Source: Methylophilus glucosoxydans (GTDB taxonomy: Bacteria; Pseudomonadota; Gammaproteobacteria; Burkholderiales; Methylophilaceae). Taken from it: a stretch of DNA of 64,000 nt. The stretch covers positions 1,426,001 through 1,490,000 of the forward strand of contig NZ_JBHTJW010000002.1 in assembly GCF_042676145.1 (NCBI RefSeq). The letters are read 5' to 3'. Made by a program: the position numbers and the translations under genes. The notes beneath the pieces were generated by a model. The model was not told the origin of the DNA, did not search any database, and saw nothing but the letters and a program-made list of their open reading frames with translations. Positions 25,406-34,860 of the stretch are shown here, piece by piece. Position 1 is the first letter of the stretch. Every line of letters starts with the position of its first letter.

Positions 25406-26335
25406 ATGCTTGCTTTGACCCCTTTGTTGACTGATATTTCGCCTTTTACCGGCATGATGCTGGCCTGTTTGCTAGGGGGCGTGCTCAGTGTGTGTGTCGC
25501 AGCCCTGTTTGCGCTCAATGCTCAAAAGCATTGGGTGCCTTTGTTGGTGAGTTATGCGATTGGCGCTTTGCTGGCCGCGGTGTTTCTTGAGATTTTGCCG
25601 CACGCGATTGAAAGCAGCCCCAATATCGAGGCAATGACCGGTACCATGCTGTTTGGCGTGCTACTGTTTTTTACGCTGGAAAAACTGGTGCTGTGGCGGC
25701 ATTGTCATGGCGAGCACTGTGAAATACATGCCATGCATGACGAGGCCCATTGCCCCGAGTTACATCCAGGCCAGCCTGCTACCAAAAAGCCGCAAGGCGC
25801 AATCAAGTTCAGATTGCCCGCGGCGCAGCCTAGCCAGATGATAGGGCATCCTCATTTACATGGTCACGCGCACGGCCATGATGGTGGCCGCAGTGGTTTG
25901 ATGATCATGGTAGGCGATACCTTTCACAATTTTGTTGATGGCATCCTGATCTGCGCGGCATTTATGGTGGATATGCAGGTGGGCGTAGTGACTGCACTGG
26001 CGATTATCGCCCATGAGATTCCGCAGGAAGTCGGCGACTTTCTGATTTTGTTACATTCCGGTTACAGTAAACAAAAAGCCTTTTTGTTCAATATCGGCTC
26101 CAGCCTGGCCACCGTGCTTGGCGGTATCATTGCGTATTTTGCGCTGCATGCGGTGCAGCACTGGGTGCCATATATCTTGAGTCTTGCCGCAGCCAGCATG
26201 CTCTATGTGGCGGTGGCGGATCTGATTCCAGGCTTGCACAAGCGTACTGCATTGCGCGATACCATGAATCAGTTATTGTTAATTGTGTTGGGGGTGGCTT
26301 CAGTTGCCCTGACCAAATGGTTGGTAGAAGGTTAA
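25406..26335 (+). CDS. ZIP-family divalent metal transporter
   Basis: This is a 309-residue ZIP permease with about eight helices. The metal path motifs are GDTFHNFVDG (helix IV) and AHEIPQEVGDF (helix V). A long cytoplasmic loop between helices III and IV is rich in His and Cys (HCHGEHCEIHAMHDEAHC and HPHLHGHAHGHD), which fits metal binding and regulation. Zinc or iron uptake, or release, is possible. It is a single gene with its own promoter, 12 bases ahead of rimO. Confidence 0.93.
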   Translation: MLALTPLLTDISPFTGMMLACLLGGVLSVCVAALFALNAQKHWVPLLVSYAIGALLAAVFLEILPHAIESSPNIEAMTGTMLFGVLLFFTLEKLVLWRHCHGEHCEIHAMHDEAHCPELHPGQPATKKPQGAIKFRLPAAQPSQMIGHPHLHGHAHGHDGGRSGLMIMVGDTFHNFVDGILICAAFMVDMQVGVVTALAIIAHEIPQEVGDFLILLHSGYSKQKAFLFNIGSSLATVLGGIIAYFALHAVQHWVPYILSLAAASMLYVAVADLIPGLHKRTALRDTMNQLLLIVLGVASVALTKWLVEG

Positions 26336-26347
26336 GAGGGAAGCATC

Positions 26348-27682
26348 ATGCAAAGTTCACCTAAAGTTGGTTTCGTCTCATTGGGTTGCCCCAAAGCAGG
26401 CTCCGATTCCGAGCGTATCCTGACCCAATTGCGGGCCGAAGGCTATGAAATCAGCAACAGTTACGAGCAGTCTGACCTGGTGGTGGTGAATACCTGTGGT
26501 TTTATTGACTCTGCGGTGCAAGAGTCGCTGGATGCGATTGGCGAGGCGCTCAACAAAAACGGCAAGGTGATTGTGACCGGTTGCCTGGGTGCGAAAAAAG
26601 ACGTGGTCACGGACGCACACCCCAGCGTGTTGGCCGTGACTGGCCCGCATGCCCTGGAAGAGGTGATGGGGCATGTACATACACACCTGCCCAAACCGCA
26701 CGATCCCTACACCGACCTGGTGCCGCCGCAAGGCATTCGTCTCACGCCCAAGCATTATGCTTACCTTAAAATTTCCGAAGGCTGTAACCACCGTTGTAGT
26801 TTCTGCATTATCCCCAGCATGCGCGGCGACTTGGTCAGCCGTCCGATTGGTGACGTGCTCAATGAGGCTGAGAGCTTGGTGAATGCTGGTGTCTCCGAAA
26901 TTTTGGTCATTTCGCAGGATACCTCTGCCTATGGCGTGGACATGAAATTCCGCAAAGGCTTCTGGAACGGCAGGCCAGTTAGAACGCACATGACCGAACT
27001 CAGTAAAGCCTTGGGCGAGCTGGGCGTTTGGGTGCGCTTGCACTATGTGTATCCCTACCCACATGTTGATGACGTGATCCCATTGATGGCAGACGGGGCG
27101 ATTTTGCCGTACCTGGATGTGCCGTTCCAACATGCCAGCCCGGCGGTGCTTAAAGCCATGAAGCGTCCGGCCAGCAGTGAAAACAATCTGGCCCGGATCA
27201 AGGCCTGGCGTGAGATTTGCCCGGAAATCGCTATCCGTAGTACCTTTATTGTCGGCTTCCCCGGCGAGACTGAAGATGACTTTAAAATGCTGCTCGACTT
27301 TATGGAAGAAGCGCAGCTGGACCGCGTCGGCTGCTTTGCCTATTCGGCAGTGGATGGGGCTACGGCCAACCATTTGCCTAATCCGGTGGCTGAAGAAATC
27401 AAACAGGAGCGCCTGAGCCGCTTTATGGAAGTGCAAGAGCGCATTAGTGCCGCCAAGGTGGCGGCTAAAATCGGCAGCCTGCAAACCGTGCTAGTGGATG
27501 AACTCACTGAAGATGACGATGGAAACATCATCGGTATTGCCCGTACCAAGGCAGATGCGCCCGAAATTGATGGCATTGTTTATCTACAAGATGCAGATGG
27601 CTTGAACCCGGGTGATTTTGTGGATGTACAGATTATCGATGCGCAAGGCCATGATTTGATCGGGGCGCCACCGGAGTTTTAG
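26348..27682 (+). CDS. rimO: Ribosomal protein S12 methylthiotransferase
   Basis: RimO is a radical SAM methylthiotransferase that modifies Asp89 of ribosomal protein S12. The 444-residue protein has the N-terminal UPF0004 cluster cysteines C14, C50 and C79, the radical SAM cluster C146, C150 and C153 (CNHRCSFC), and a C-terminal TRAM domain. The GCPKAGSD start is typical of RimO as opposed to MiaB. Its start lies 12 bases after the ZIP gene. Confidence 0.97.
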   Translation: MQSSPKVGFVSLGCPKAGSDSERILTQLRAEGYEISNSYEQSDLVVVNTCGFIDSAVQESLDAIGEALNKNGKVIVTGCLGAKKDVVTDAHPSVLAVTGPHALEEVMGHVHTHLPKPHDPYTDLVPPQGIRLTPKHYAYLKISEGCNHRCSFCIIPSMRGDLVSRPIGDVLNEAESLVNAGVSEILVISQDTSAYGVDMKFRKGFWNGRPVRTHMTELSKALGELGVWVRLHYVYPYPHVDDVIPLMADGAILPYLDVPFQHASPAVLKAMKRPASSENNLARIKAWREICPEIAIRSTFIVGFPGETEDDFKMLLDFMEEAQLDRVGCFAYSAVDGATANHLPNPVAEEIKQERLSRFMEVQERISAAKVAAKIGSLQTVLVDELTEDDDGNIIGIARTKADAPEIDGIVYLQDADGLNPGDFVDVQIIDAQGHDLIGAPPEF

Positions 27683-27827
27683 GGCTGCTAGGCCAAGGCG
27701 TTAATTCAGGCCACTTTAAATCAGACAGGTTTTTAAGTGCATCGCTTTAATGGTGGTCAATCAGCGTTGAGAGAAAAAGGTTGACGCGTTTCAGCTTGGG
27801 CAGGCAACGGCCTAGCCTATCGTCTTT

Positions 27828-28169
27828 TTAAATGGCGAGCTGTGGCCGTTCGCTATCCGCGCGTTCAGCAAAAATATCCGTGGTAAACGGACAGCGTGTG
27901 AGCTTGGTGGCCGCATTTTTTTTGCGTTTGTTGGCCTGTTGCAAGTTGACGTAAGGTGTTTGACTCAGGCGGATGTAGCCGGATTGCAGCAGCTTGCCGG
28001 CTGTGGTCTCAAACTGACTGAGTGGATTGTCCATATTTTGCAAGGTGATGCCCTGTTTGTGAACAGCCAGCACGTGATACAAGACGGCAATGTGGCCATC
28101 GGCGTCTGGCTTGCCATAGAGCTCGCCTACATGAATTTCCAAGTTTGTATCTAATGGCGCAGTTTGCAT
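27828..28169 (-). CDS. Hypothetical protein
   Basis: This 113-residue protein, on the minus strand in a gap between rimO and gltX, is not recognised. It looks soluble with a beta-rich first half (IHVGELYGKPDADGHIAVLY) and a basic middle (NLQQANKRKKNAATK). The ribosome binding site is weak. Codon choice and amino acid composition look like a real gene, better than the plus-strand frame opposite it. Function unknown. Confidence 0.6.
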   Translation of the reverse strand: MQTAPLDTNLEIHVGELYGKPDADGHIAVLYHVLAVHKQGITLQNMDNPLSQFETTAGKLLQSGYIRLSQTPYVNLQQANKRKKNAATKLTRCPFTTDIFAERADSERPQLAI

Positions 28170-28304
28170 ACGCGCATCTTAGCGTGATTTTAAACCAGCT
28201 TCAATGCGTCCTCTGCGCCCACGGCTTCAATCTTAACCAGACTAAACACGGTGTTGACAGGCGGCATGTTAAAATGCACGCCTGTTTTAATTTCAAGAGT
28301 CATC

Positions 28305-29708
28305 ATGCAAGCTGTTAAAACCCGTTTTGCCCCCAGTCCTACCGGTTATCTGCATATTGGCGGTGCGCGTACCGCCTTGTTCTCATGGGCGTATGCCAAG
28401 CGCCATGGCGGCAAGTTTATTTTGCGTATTGAAGATACGGATGTTGCACGCTCCACGCCGGAAGCCGTGCAGGCCATTCTGGATGGCATGGCCTGGTTGC
28501 AGCTGGATCATGACGAAGGCCCGTTTTACCAGATGCAGCGCATGGAGACTTACAAAAAAATGATCCAGCAGATGCTGGATGCTGGCCATGCTTATTATTG
28601 CTATTGCAGCAAAGAAGAGCTGGATGCCTTGCGTGAAAGCCAGATGCAGCAGGGTTTGAAGCCGCGTTACGATGGCCGCTGGCGGCCTGAGCCCGATAAA
28701 GTGTTGCCTGAGCCGCCTAAGGATGTGCCACCGGTCGTGCGTTTCAAAAACCCGACCGAAGGCGTGGTGGCCTGGGAGGATATGGTCAAGGGTCGCATTG
28801 AGATTGCCAATGCCGAGCTGGATGACCTGATTATTGCGCGGGCTGACGGTACGCCAACCTATAACTTCTGTGTGGTGGTGGATGACTGGGAAATGGGCGT
28901 TACGCAAGTAATTCGCGGCGATGATCATGTCAACAACACTCCGCGCCAGATCAATATGCTCAAGGCACTGGGTGCACAGGTGCCGCAGTATGCGCACTTG
29001 TCCATGATTTTGGGCGATGATGGTCAGAAGCTGTCCAAGCGCCATGGTGCCGTGAGCGTCATGCAATACCATGAAGACGGTTATTTGCGTGAGGCGGTAC
29101 TCAACTACCTGGCGCGCCTGGGCTGGTCGCATGGCGATGATGAAGTGTTCAGCATGGCGCAGTTCTGTGAGTGGTTTGATCTGGACCATATCACGCCGTC
29201 CGCCGCACAGTTCAATACTGAAAAACTCAACTGGCTCAATGCGCATTACATTAAAACCTTGCCCTTGGAGCGAATTGCCGATGAAGTCAAACCCCGTTTG
29301 ACTGCATTAGGCGTCACAGAAACACAGTCGCCAGATTTGCTGGCAGTATTGAATTTATACCGTGAGCGTGCCAATAACCTCAATCAACTGGCCAGGGAAA
29401 TTGCCTTCTTCTACCAGATGCCTGAAATCAACGAGGCGGATAAAACCAAACATGTGTTGCCGGAAACCGCCGGCTATATCGAACTTTTTTTAGAAAAAAC
29501 TCAAGATTCTGACTGGACTGCCGATATGCTTCACGATGCGCTAAATCAGGTGGTCACTGAGCAGCAGATCAAGTTCCCCAAGCTGGCGATGCCTTTGCGG
29601 GTAGCTTTGATCGGCATAGCACAGTCGCCTAGCATTGATCAGGTGATGTCAATTCTGGGTAAAGAGGCATGTCTGCAGCGCATCCGCGCTTTATTTCCAA
29701 AAAAGTAA
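28305..29708 (+). CDS. gltX: Glutamyl-tRNA synthetase
   Basis: This is a class I tRNA synthetase of 467 residues. The signatures are the HIGH motif in PTGYLHIGGAR and the KMSKS equivalent KLSKR. The start MQAVKTRFAPSPTG is the family start; the frame extends 18 codons upstream to 28251 but that part is not conserved. The zinc-site cysteines YYCYCS of the non-discriminating or discriminating GluRS insert are visible. It lies upstream of hfq. Confidence 0.97.
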   Translation: MQAVKTRFAPSPTGYLHIGGARTALFSWAYAKRHGGKFILRIEDTDVARSTPEAVQAILDGMAWLQLDHDEGPFYQMQRMETYKKMIQQMLDAGHAYYCYCSKEELDALRESQMQQGLKPRYDGRWRPEPDKVLPEPPKDVPPVVRFKNPTEGVVAWEDMVKGRIEIANAELDDLIIARADGTPTYNFCVVVDDWEMGVTQVIRGDDHVNNTPRQINMLKALGAQVPQYAHLSMILGDDGQKLSKRHGAVSVMQYHEDGYLREAVLNYLARLGWSHGDDEVFSMAQFCEWFDLDHITPSAAQFNTEKLNWLNAHYIKTLPLERIADEVKPRLTALGVTETQSPDLLAVLNLYRERANNLNQLAREIAFFYQMPEINEADKTKHVLPETAGYIELFLEKTQDSDWTADMLHDALNQVVTEQQIKFPKLAMPLRVALIGIAQSPSIDQVMSILGKEACLQRIRALFPKK

Positions 29709-29818
29709 AGCGCGGGGATTGAAAAAGGAACAAATTAGTACAATCATAGTCACTATGAGGGATTGGTGTTCAAGATAATAAAACTCCAATACGATTAAAA
29801 CAAACAAGGAGCAATTCC

Positions 29819-30061
29819 ATGAATAATAAAGGCCAAATGCTGCAAGATCCGTTTTTGAATGCACTCAGAAAAGAGCACGTTCAAGTGTCCATTTACCTGG
29901 TAAACGGCATTAAATTGCAAGGGCAGGTCGATTCTTTTGATCAATATGTCATTTTGTTAAAAAACACCGTGACACAAATGGTGTACAAGCACGCCATTTC
30001 CACCATCGTTCCTGCACGTCCAGTCAGCCTCGGATCGCACGACGCCGCACAAGAATCTTAA
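29819..30061 (+). CDS. hfq: RNA chaperone Hfq
   Basis: Hfq forms hexameric rings that pair small RNAs with mRNAs. The 80-residue protein has the Sm1 motif with LQDPFLNALRKEHVQVSIYL and the Sm2 motif YKHAISTIVPAR. It lacks the long C-terminal tail of E. coli Hfq, as do other Betaproteobacteria. AGGAG precedes the ATG. It leads the hfq-hflX-hflK-hflC series. Confidence 0.98.
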   Translation: MNNKGQMLQDPFLNALRKEHVQVSIYLVNGIKLQGQVDSFDQYVILLKNTVTQMVYKHAISTIVPARPVSLGSHDAAQES

Positions 30062-30064
30062 TGC

Positions 30065-31192
30065 ATGTTTGATAGACCAAGCGGCGGAGATGCCGTCGTT
30101 CTGGTCAGCGTCAACTTTGGTGATGCTGACTACGCAGAAAGTTTGCAAGAACTCCGCCACCTGGCCGGAACTGCTGGCCTCAATATCTCAGCGACGCTGG
30201 AAGGCAAGCGTCATGCGCCTGATCCCAAATACTTTATCGGCTCTGGCAAGGCAGATGAGTTAAAGGCCTTGATGGCCGCCTATCACAGCAAAGTCGCGGC
30301 TTTCAATCACGACTTGAGCCCCTCGCAACAGCGCAACCTTGAAAAGTTGCTTGAAGCACGTGTGGTAGACCGCACCGGCCTGATTCTGGATATCTTTGCC
30401 CAACGTGCGCAATCGCACGAAGGTAAGCTGCAAGTCGAGCTTGCCCAACTGGAGCATTTGTCTACGCGGTTGGTGCGTGGCTGGACCCACCTTGAACGAC
30501 AAAAGGGCGGGATTGGCGTGCGAGGCGGCCCTGGTGAAACCCAGCTCGAGCTGGACAGACGCATGCTGCGCGTGCGAGTCAAGCAGTTGCGTGAAAAGCT
30601 GGATAAACTCAAGCAGCAACGTGGCATGCAACGCCGTGCGCGCAAACGCTCCAACCTGATGACCGTGTCTCTGGTCGGCTATACCAACGCGGGTAAATCC
30701 ACCTTGTTTAATCGCCTGACACACTCGGGTGTCTATGCGGCGGATCAGCTGTTTGCCACACTGGATACCACCTCTCGTAAAATGCACCTGCCGGAAGGTT
30801 ATCCGGTGGTGTTGTCAGATACGGTCGGCTTTATCAAGCATTTGCCTACGACTTTGATTGAAGCCTTTGGTGCTACGCTTGAAGAGGCCGCGCAGGCCGA
30901 TTTATTACTGCATGTGGTTGATGTGGCCAGCCCGAACCGTGATGCGCAAATCGAACAAGTCAATATCGTATTGAACGAGATTGGTGCTGCTAGGGTCCCA
31001 CAGATTCTGGTGCTTAACCAGATTGACCGCATGGGCATGCCGCCCGGAATCGACCGCGACGAGTATGGTAATATCCGAACTGTTCGTGTGTCAGCCAGGG
31101 ATGGCATAGGCATAGAGGATTTACGCCAGGCGCTGTTAGAGCATCAGCAATACCTGAAAAAACTCAGCACCGAAGAAAGTGCTTACGTTTAA
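30065..31192 (+). CDS. hflX: Ribosome-rescue GTPase HflX
   Basis: This is a 375-residue GTPase that splits stalled 70S ribosomes under stress. The G1 motif is VGYTNAGKST, followed by DTVGFI (G3) and NQID (G4). The N-terminal HflX-specific domain shows HDLSPSQQRNLEKLL and the RGGPGETQLE segment. It starts three bases after the hfq stop. Confidence 0.97.
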   Translation: MFDRPSGGDAVVLVSVNFGDADYAESLQELRHLAGTAGLNISATLEGKRHAPDPKYFIGSGKADELKALMAAYHSKVAAFNHDLSPSQQRNLEKLLEARVVDRTGLILDIFAQRAQSHEGKLQVELAQLEHLSTRLVRGWTHLERQKGGIGVRGGPGETQLELDRRMLRVRVKQLREKLDKLKQQRGMQRRARKRSNLMTVSLVGYTNAGKSTLFNRLTHSGVYAADQLFATLDTTSRKMHLPEGYPVVLSDTVGFIKHLPTTLIEAFGATLEEAAQADLLLHVVDVASPNRDAQIEQVNIVLNEIGAARVPQILVLNQIDRMGMPPGIDRDEYGNIRTVRVSARDGIGIEDLRQALLEHQQYLKKLSTEESAYV

Positions 31193-31219
31193 AAAGATCA
31201 AAACATACGGAGTACACGC

Positions 31220-32413
31220 ATGAAAAAATTTCCAGGCTTTTGGAATAAAAACAATGAAGGCCCGCCCGATCTAGACGAGGTGTTCAAGGATTTAAATCAA
31301 AAGCTGAACCGGTTATTTGGCAACAATAAAGGCGGGCAGGGTGGTCCGCGTGGATTAGCACCTGCGCCACAATCCTTGCCAGTGGCCCCGATTTTAGGGT
31401 TGGTGGCGCTGATCTGGCTGGGCTCTGGCTTTTATATTGTTGATCAGGGCTCTCGCGGTGTGGTGTTACGTTTTGGCAAACATGTGGAAACCACCATGCC
31501 TGGCCCGCGCTGGCATTTGCCATTTCCGATTGAGACCGTGGAAAACGTGAACCTCGAGCAGGTGCGTACCATTGAAATGGGCTACCGTTCTTATGAGGGC
31601 GAATCTGGCCGTAGCAAAGAGCTGAAAGAGTCTTTAATGTTGACCGATGATGAAAACATTATTGATTTGCAGGTGGCTGTGCAATACAACCTGAAGTCGG
31701 TGGAAGATTATCAGTTTAGCAACCGCTCCACAGAAGAAAGCGTGCGTGGTGTGGCAGAAACAGCCATCCGCGAAGTGGTAGGCAAGAGCAAGATGGACTT
31801 CGTGCTGTATGAAGGCCGGGATGATGTGGCTGCTAAAGCGAAAAAACTCATGCAGGACATGCTGGACAGATATCAATCCGGCGTCAATATTGTTAACGTC
31901 ACCATGCAGAATGCACAGCCGCCAGAACAGGTACAGGCGGCATTTGATGATGCAGTCAAGGCCAAGCAGGATCTGGAACGCCAGAAAAATGAAGGTCAGG
32001 CCTATGCCAATGATGTGATTCCTAAAGCACGCGGTACGGCGTCGCGGTTGGCCGAAGAGGCCGCGGGTTACAAGCTGCGGGTGGAGAACGAAGCCAAGGG
32101 CAATGCAGACCGTTTCGAGCAGATTCTGGCGCAGTACAACAAAGCGCCTGAAGTGACCCGCCAGCGTTTGTATCTGGATACGCAGGAACATATTTTGGCC
32201 AATACCAGCAAAGTGCTGGTTGATCAGAAAAATGGCAACAGCATGCTGTATTTGCCACTGGATAAACTCATGAGCATGAGTGGTGCAGGCAGTAATGCCG
32301 CAGCTGGGTCTGCCGTCCCGGCGGATAAGCCAGCCATCGAGCCACCGGCTGACGCGAGTGTGCTAGACCGCTCCAGGGATGCCATGCGTAGTCGTGATCG
32401 CGAATATCGCTAG
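31220..32413 (+). CDS. hflK: FtsH protease modulator HflK
   Basis: This is an SPFH/Band 7 membrane protein that caps FtsH with HflC. The 397-residue protein has a Gly/Pro-rich cytoplasmic start (GGQGGPRG near 38-45), one membrane helix at about 55-74, and an SPFH domain on the periplasmic side. The C-terminal part is charged and low in complexity. It is 27 bases after hflX and 21 before hflC. Confidence 0.96.
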   Translation: MKKFPGFWNKNNEGPPDLDEVFKDLNQKLNRLFGNNKGGQGGPRGLAPAPQSLPVAPILGLVALIWLGSGFYIVDQGSRGVVLRFGKHVETTMPGPRWHLPFPIETVENVNLEQVRTIEMGYRSYEGESGRSKELKESLMLTDDENIIDLQVAVQYNLKSVEDYQFSNRSTEESVRGVAETAIREVVGKSKMDFVLYEGRDDVAAKAKKLMQDMLDRYQSGVNIVNVTMQNAQPPEQVQAAFDDAVKAKQDLERQKNEGQAYANDVIPKARGTASRLAEEAAGYKLRVENEAKGNADRFEQILAQYNKAPEVTRQRLYLDTQEHILANTSKVLVDQKNGNSMLYLPLDKLMSMSGAGSNAAAGSAVPADKPAIEPPADASVLDRSRDAMRSRDREYR

Positions 32414-32434
32414 TCTGCCCCTCAAGGAAAATAC

Positions 32435-33307
32435 ATGATGAGAAATATTGGAAGTTTGTTAATTGGGGTGTTTGTCTTGCTGGTCTTGGTGACATCATCA
32501 GCATATACGGTCGATCAGCGTGAATATGCGCTGGTCTTCCGTCTGGGCGAAATTGTCTCGGTGAAAAAAGACCCTGGTCTTTATTTCAAGATGCCTATGG
32601 TGGAGAACATCCGCTATTACGACAAGCGTATTCTGACGCTGAACTGGGAAGAGCCAGACCGCTTTATCACCAGTGAAAAGAAAAACGTACTGGTGGATTC
32701 GTTTGTGAAATGGCGGATTATCGACCCGGCCAAATACTACGTTTCTGTGCGTGGCGATGAAGTGCAGGCCGAGCGTCGTTTGTCGCAGATGGTCAATGAC
32801 GGCTTGCGCGCTGAGTTTGGTAAACACACCATCCACGATGTCGTCTCTGGCGAGCGTTCGCAGATCATGGAAATCCTGCGTCAGCGTGCAGACAAGGAAA
32901 GCCGTCAAATGGGCATCCAGATTATGGACGTGCGCTTGCGCCGCGTAGACTTGCCGAAAGAAGTCAGCGAATCCGTGTATCAACGCATGGAGGCCGAGCG
33001 TAAATCGGTGGCCAATGAGTTGCGCTCACAAGGTGCAGCGGCGGCAGAAAAAATTCGTGCCGATGCTGACAAGCAGCGTGAAGTGATTATTGCCGAAGCC
33101 TATCGCGATGCGCAGAAAATTAAAGGCGAGGGCGATGCCAAAGCCTCAGAAGTCTATGCACAGGCGTTTGGTAAAAATCCTGAGTTTTATGCCTTCTACC
33201 GCAGCCAGGAAGCTTACAAAAACAGCTTCAAGAGCAAGTCTGACGTGATGGTGATTGACCAAAGTTCAGACTTCTTCAAATACATGCGTAGCAGCGGTAA
33301 AAAGTAA
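32435..33307 (+). CDS. hflC: FtsH protease modulator HflC
   Basis: The 290-residue partner of HflK has an N-terminal membrane helix (about 6-24) and an SPFH domain opening VDQREYALVFRLGEIV, followed by a coiled-coil (VANELRSQGAAAAEKIRAD). It controls FtsH access to membrane substrates. It lies in tandem with hflK as usual. Confidence 0.96.
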   Translation: MMRNIGSLLIGVFVLLVLVTSSAYTVDQREYALVFRLGEIVSVKKDPGLYFKMPMVENIRYYDKRILTLNWEEPDRFITSEKKNVLVDSFVKWRIIDPAKYYVSVRGDEVQAERRLSQMVNDGLRAEFGKHTIHDVVSGERSQIMEILRQRADKESRQMGIQIMDVRLRRVDLPKEVSESVYQRMEAERKSVANELRSQGAAAAEKIRADADKQREVIIAEAYRDAQKIKGEGDAKASEVYAQAFGKNPEFYAFYRSQEAYKNSFKSKSDVMVIDQSSDFFKYMRSSGKK

Positions 33308-33317
33308 TACTTGCGCC

Positions 33318-33500
33318 ATGAACTGGTGGTGGAGTGTGCTGGGCGGCGTGTTGCTGATTGAAGGCTTGATGCCGCTGTTATTGACCAAAGCCTGGCGCAA
33401 TACTTTTGAGCGAATGCTACAACTGCGGGATGGTCAAATCCGTTTCATTGGCTTTATTTCCATGCTGTTTGGTTTGTTCATTCTCTGGTTAAATCGTTAA
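33318..33500 (+). CDS. yjeT: DUF2065 family inner-membrane protein
   Basis: The 60-residue protein has two membrane helices and the family pattern LGGVLLIEGLMPLL and GFISMLFGLFIL. The ATG at 33318 starts it; the longer frame from 33255 overlaps hflC. It belongs to a family found beside hflC in Proteobacteria; its role is unknown. An intrinsic terminator follows. Confidence 0.9.
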   Translation: MNWWWSVLGGVLLIEGLMPLLLTKAWRNTFERMLQLRDGQIRFIGFISMLFGLFILWLNR

Positions 33501-33540
33501 CGGGTGAATGTCACCAAGCTGATATGGTTAAGCGTTTTAA

Positions 33541-33570
33541 AAAAAGCACACCTTGCGTGTGCTTTTTTGT
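33541..33570 (+). terminator. Intrinsic terminator of the hfq-hflXKC unit
   Basis: A stem AAAAAGCACAC (33541-33551) and GTGTGCTTTTTT (33557-33567) with a five-base loop and a T run. Confidence 0.88.
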
Positions 33571-33649
33571 TTGGATTTTAACGGAGTGCAAGGCTGACGC
33601 GACTTGCTGGCAGGTTGCTAAAGCCGTGCTTTAGGCAGGGGTTTGCAGG

Positions 33650-33655
33650 TATAAT
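33650..33655 (+). promoter_or_regulatory. -10 box directly before the hisZ start codon
   Basis: TATAAT ends six bases before the hisZ ATG, so transcription would begin at or very near the start codon. No clear -35 box is seen. Confidence 0.45.
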
Positions 33656-33661
33656 GGCGGG

Positions 33662-34816
33662 ATGCATAATTGGTTACTCCCTGAATATATTGAAGATGTG
33701 CTGCCTGCTGAAGCAGCACGGCTTGAGTCCTACCGTCGGCAACTGCTGGATTTGTTCCGTGTCCATGGCTACCAGTATGTGATGCCGCCCATGATGGAAT
33801 ATGTTGAATCCCTGCTCACCGGGACCGGTCACGATCTGGATATCGCCACCTTTAAAGTGGTAGATCAACTGACCGGGCGCTTGATGGGCTTGCGCGCTGA
33901 TACGACGCCACAGGCCGCGCGCATTGATGCGCATATGCTCAATCATGCCGGTGTCTCGCGCTTGTGTTATGCCGGGACCGTTTTGAGAACCAAGCCGGAT
34001 GGCCTGGCGCGCACTCGTGAGCCTTTGCAACTCGGGGCAGAATTGTATGGTCATGCCGGCATTGCCAGCGATATTGAAGTGCAGCGGCTGATGGTCAAAG
34101 CCTTGCAGTTGTTAGGCATGCAAACCTTGTTTGTGGACCTGAGTCATGCAGCGATTTTCGCCAGCCTGTCGCATACCGCGCAATTGGGCCTGCCGCAAGA
34201 ACAAGCCCTGCAAGCGGCTTTGCAAGCCAAAGACATTTCATTGGTAGAGCAACTGGTGGTGAATCTGCCCGAAAAATCCAGGCAAGCTTTTATTGCCCTG
34301 GCCCAACTCAATGGTGGCATTGAGGTGTTGGATCAGGCGCGTGAAGTATTGCCTGACTCAGAAGAGATTGAACAGGCTTTGCTTGAGTTGGAGGCAGTCG
34401 CGAAAGCGCTTGGTGATCGTAATGTGACGGTGACCATTGATTTAAGTGAGTTGCGTGGATATCACTACCATAGCGGCATCGTCTTCGCGGCCTATGCCAA
34501 AGGCTATGCTGGTCCCATTGCACTGGGTGGCCGCTATGATGAGGTGGGGGCTGCCTTTGGCCGGGCACGTCCGGCGACAGGCTTTAGCCTGGATCTGCGT
34601 GGTGCTTTACTCGCCTTGGGCCCTGCGACCATGGACAAAGGGATTTTGGCGCCTGCAACGCAGGATGCTGACTTGGTGGCCCTGATAGAGACCTTACGCG
34701 CGCAAGGTCAGGTGGTGGTTGAAGCCTTGCCTGATGCGCAGGTGGATTATTCTGAATTGGCCTGTGACCGTCTGTTGCAAAAGGTGGATGGTCGCTGGCA
34801 AGTGGTGGCTGTGTAA
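33662..34816 (+). CDS. hisZ: ATP phosphoribosyltransferase regulatory subunit
   Basis: HisZ is a HisRS-like protein without tRNA charging that activates short-form HisG in the first step of histidine synthesis. The 384-residue protein keeps the class II fold (MPPMMEYVESLL; LRADTTPQAARI; FSLDLRGALLAL) but not the HisRS anticodon domain. It precedes purA, as usual in Betaproteobacteria. No hisG in the window. Confidence 0.94.
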   Translation: MHNWLLPEYIEDVLPAEAARLESYRRQLLDLFRVHGYQYVMPPMMEYVESLLTGTGHDLDIATFKVVDQLTGRLMGLRADTTPQAARIDAHMLNHAGVSRLCYAGTVLRTKPDGLARTREPLQLGAELYGHAGIASDIEVQRLMVKALQLLGMQTLFVDLSHAAIFASLSHTAQLGLPQEQALQAALQAKDISLVEQLVVNLPEKSRQAFIALAQLNGGIEVLDQAREVLPDSEEIEQALLELEAVAKALGDRNVTVTIDLSELRGYHYHSGIVFAAYAKGYAGPIALGGRYDEVGAAFGRARPATGFSLDLRGALLALGPATMDKGILAPATQDADLVALIETLRAQGQVVVEALPDAQVDYSELACDRLLQKVDGRWQVVAV

Positions 34817-34860
34817 TACGCCGCCTCTTTAAATTTGTATAGACAAGATATTGATTGAAC

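Noticed and set aside
26378..27484. 368-codon minus-strand frame opposite rimO
   Set aside because: Shadow of rimO, whose cluster cysteines and TRAM domain are clear.
28254..28275. TTGACA followed by TAAAAT upstream of gltX as a promoter
   Set aside because: The boxes are only about ten bases apart, too close for sigma70 recognition.
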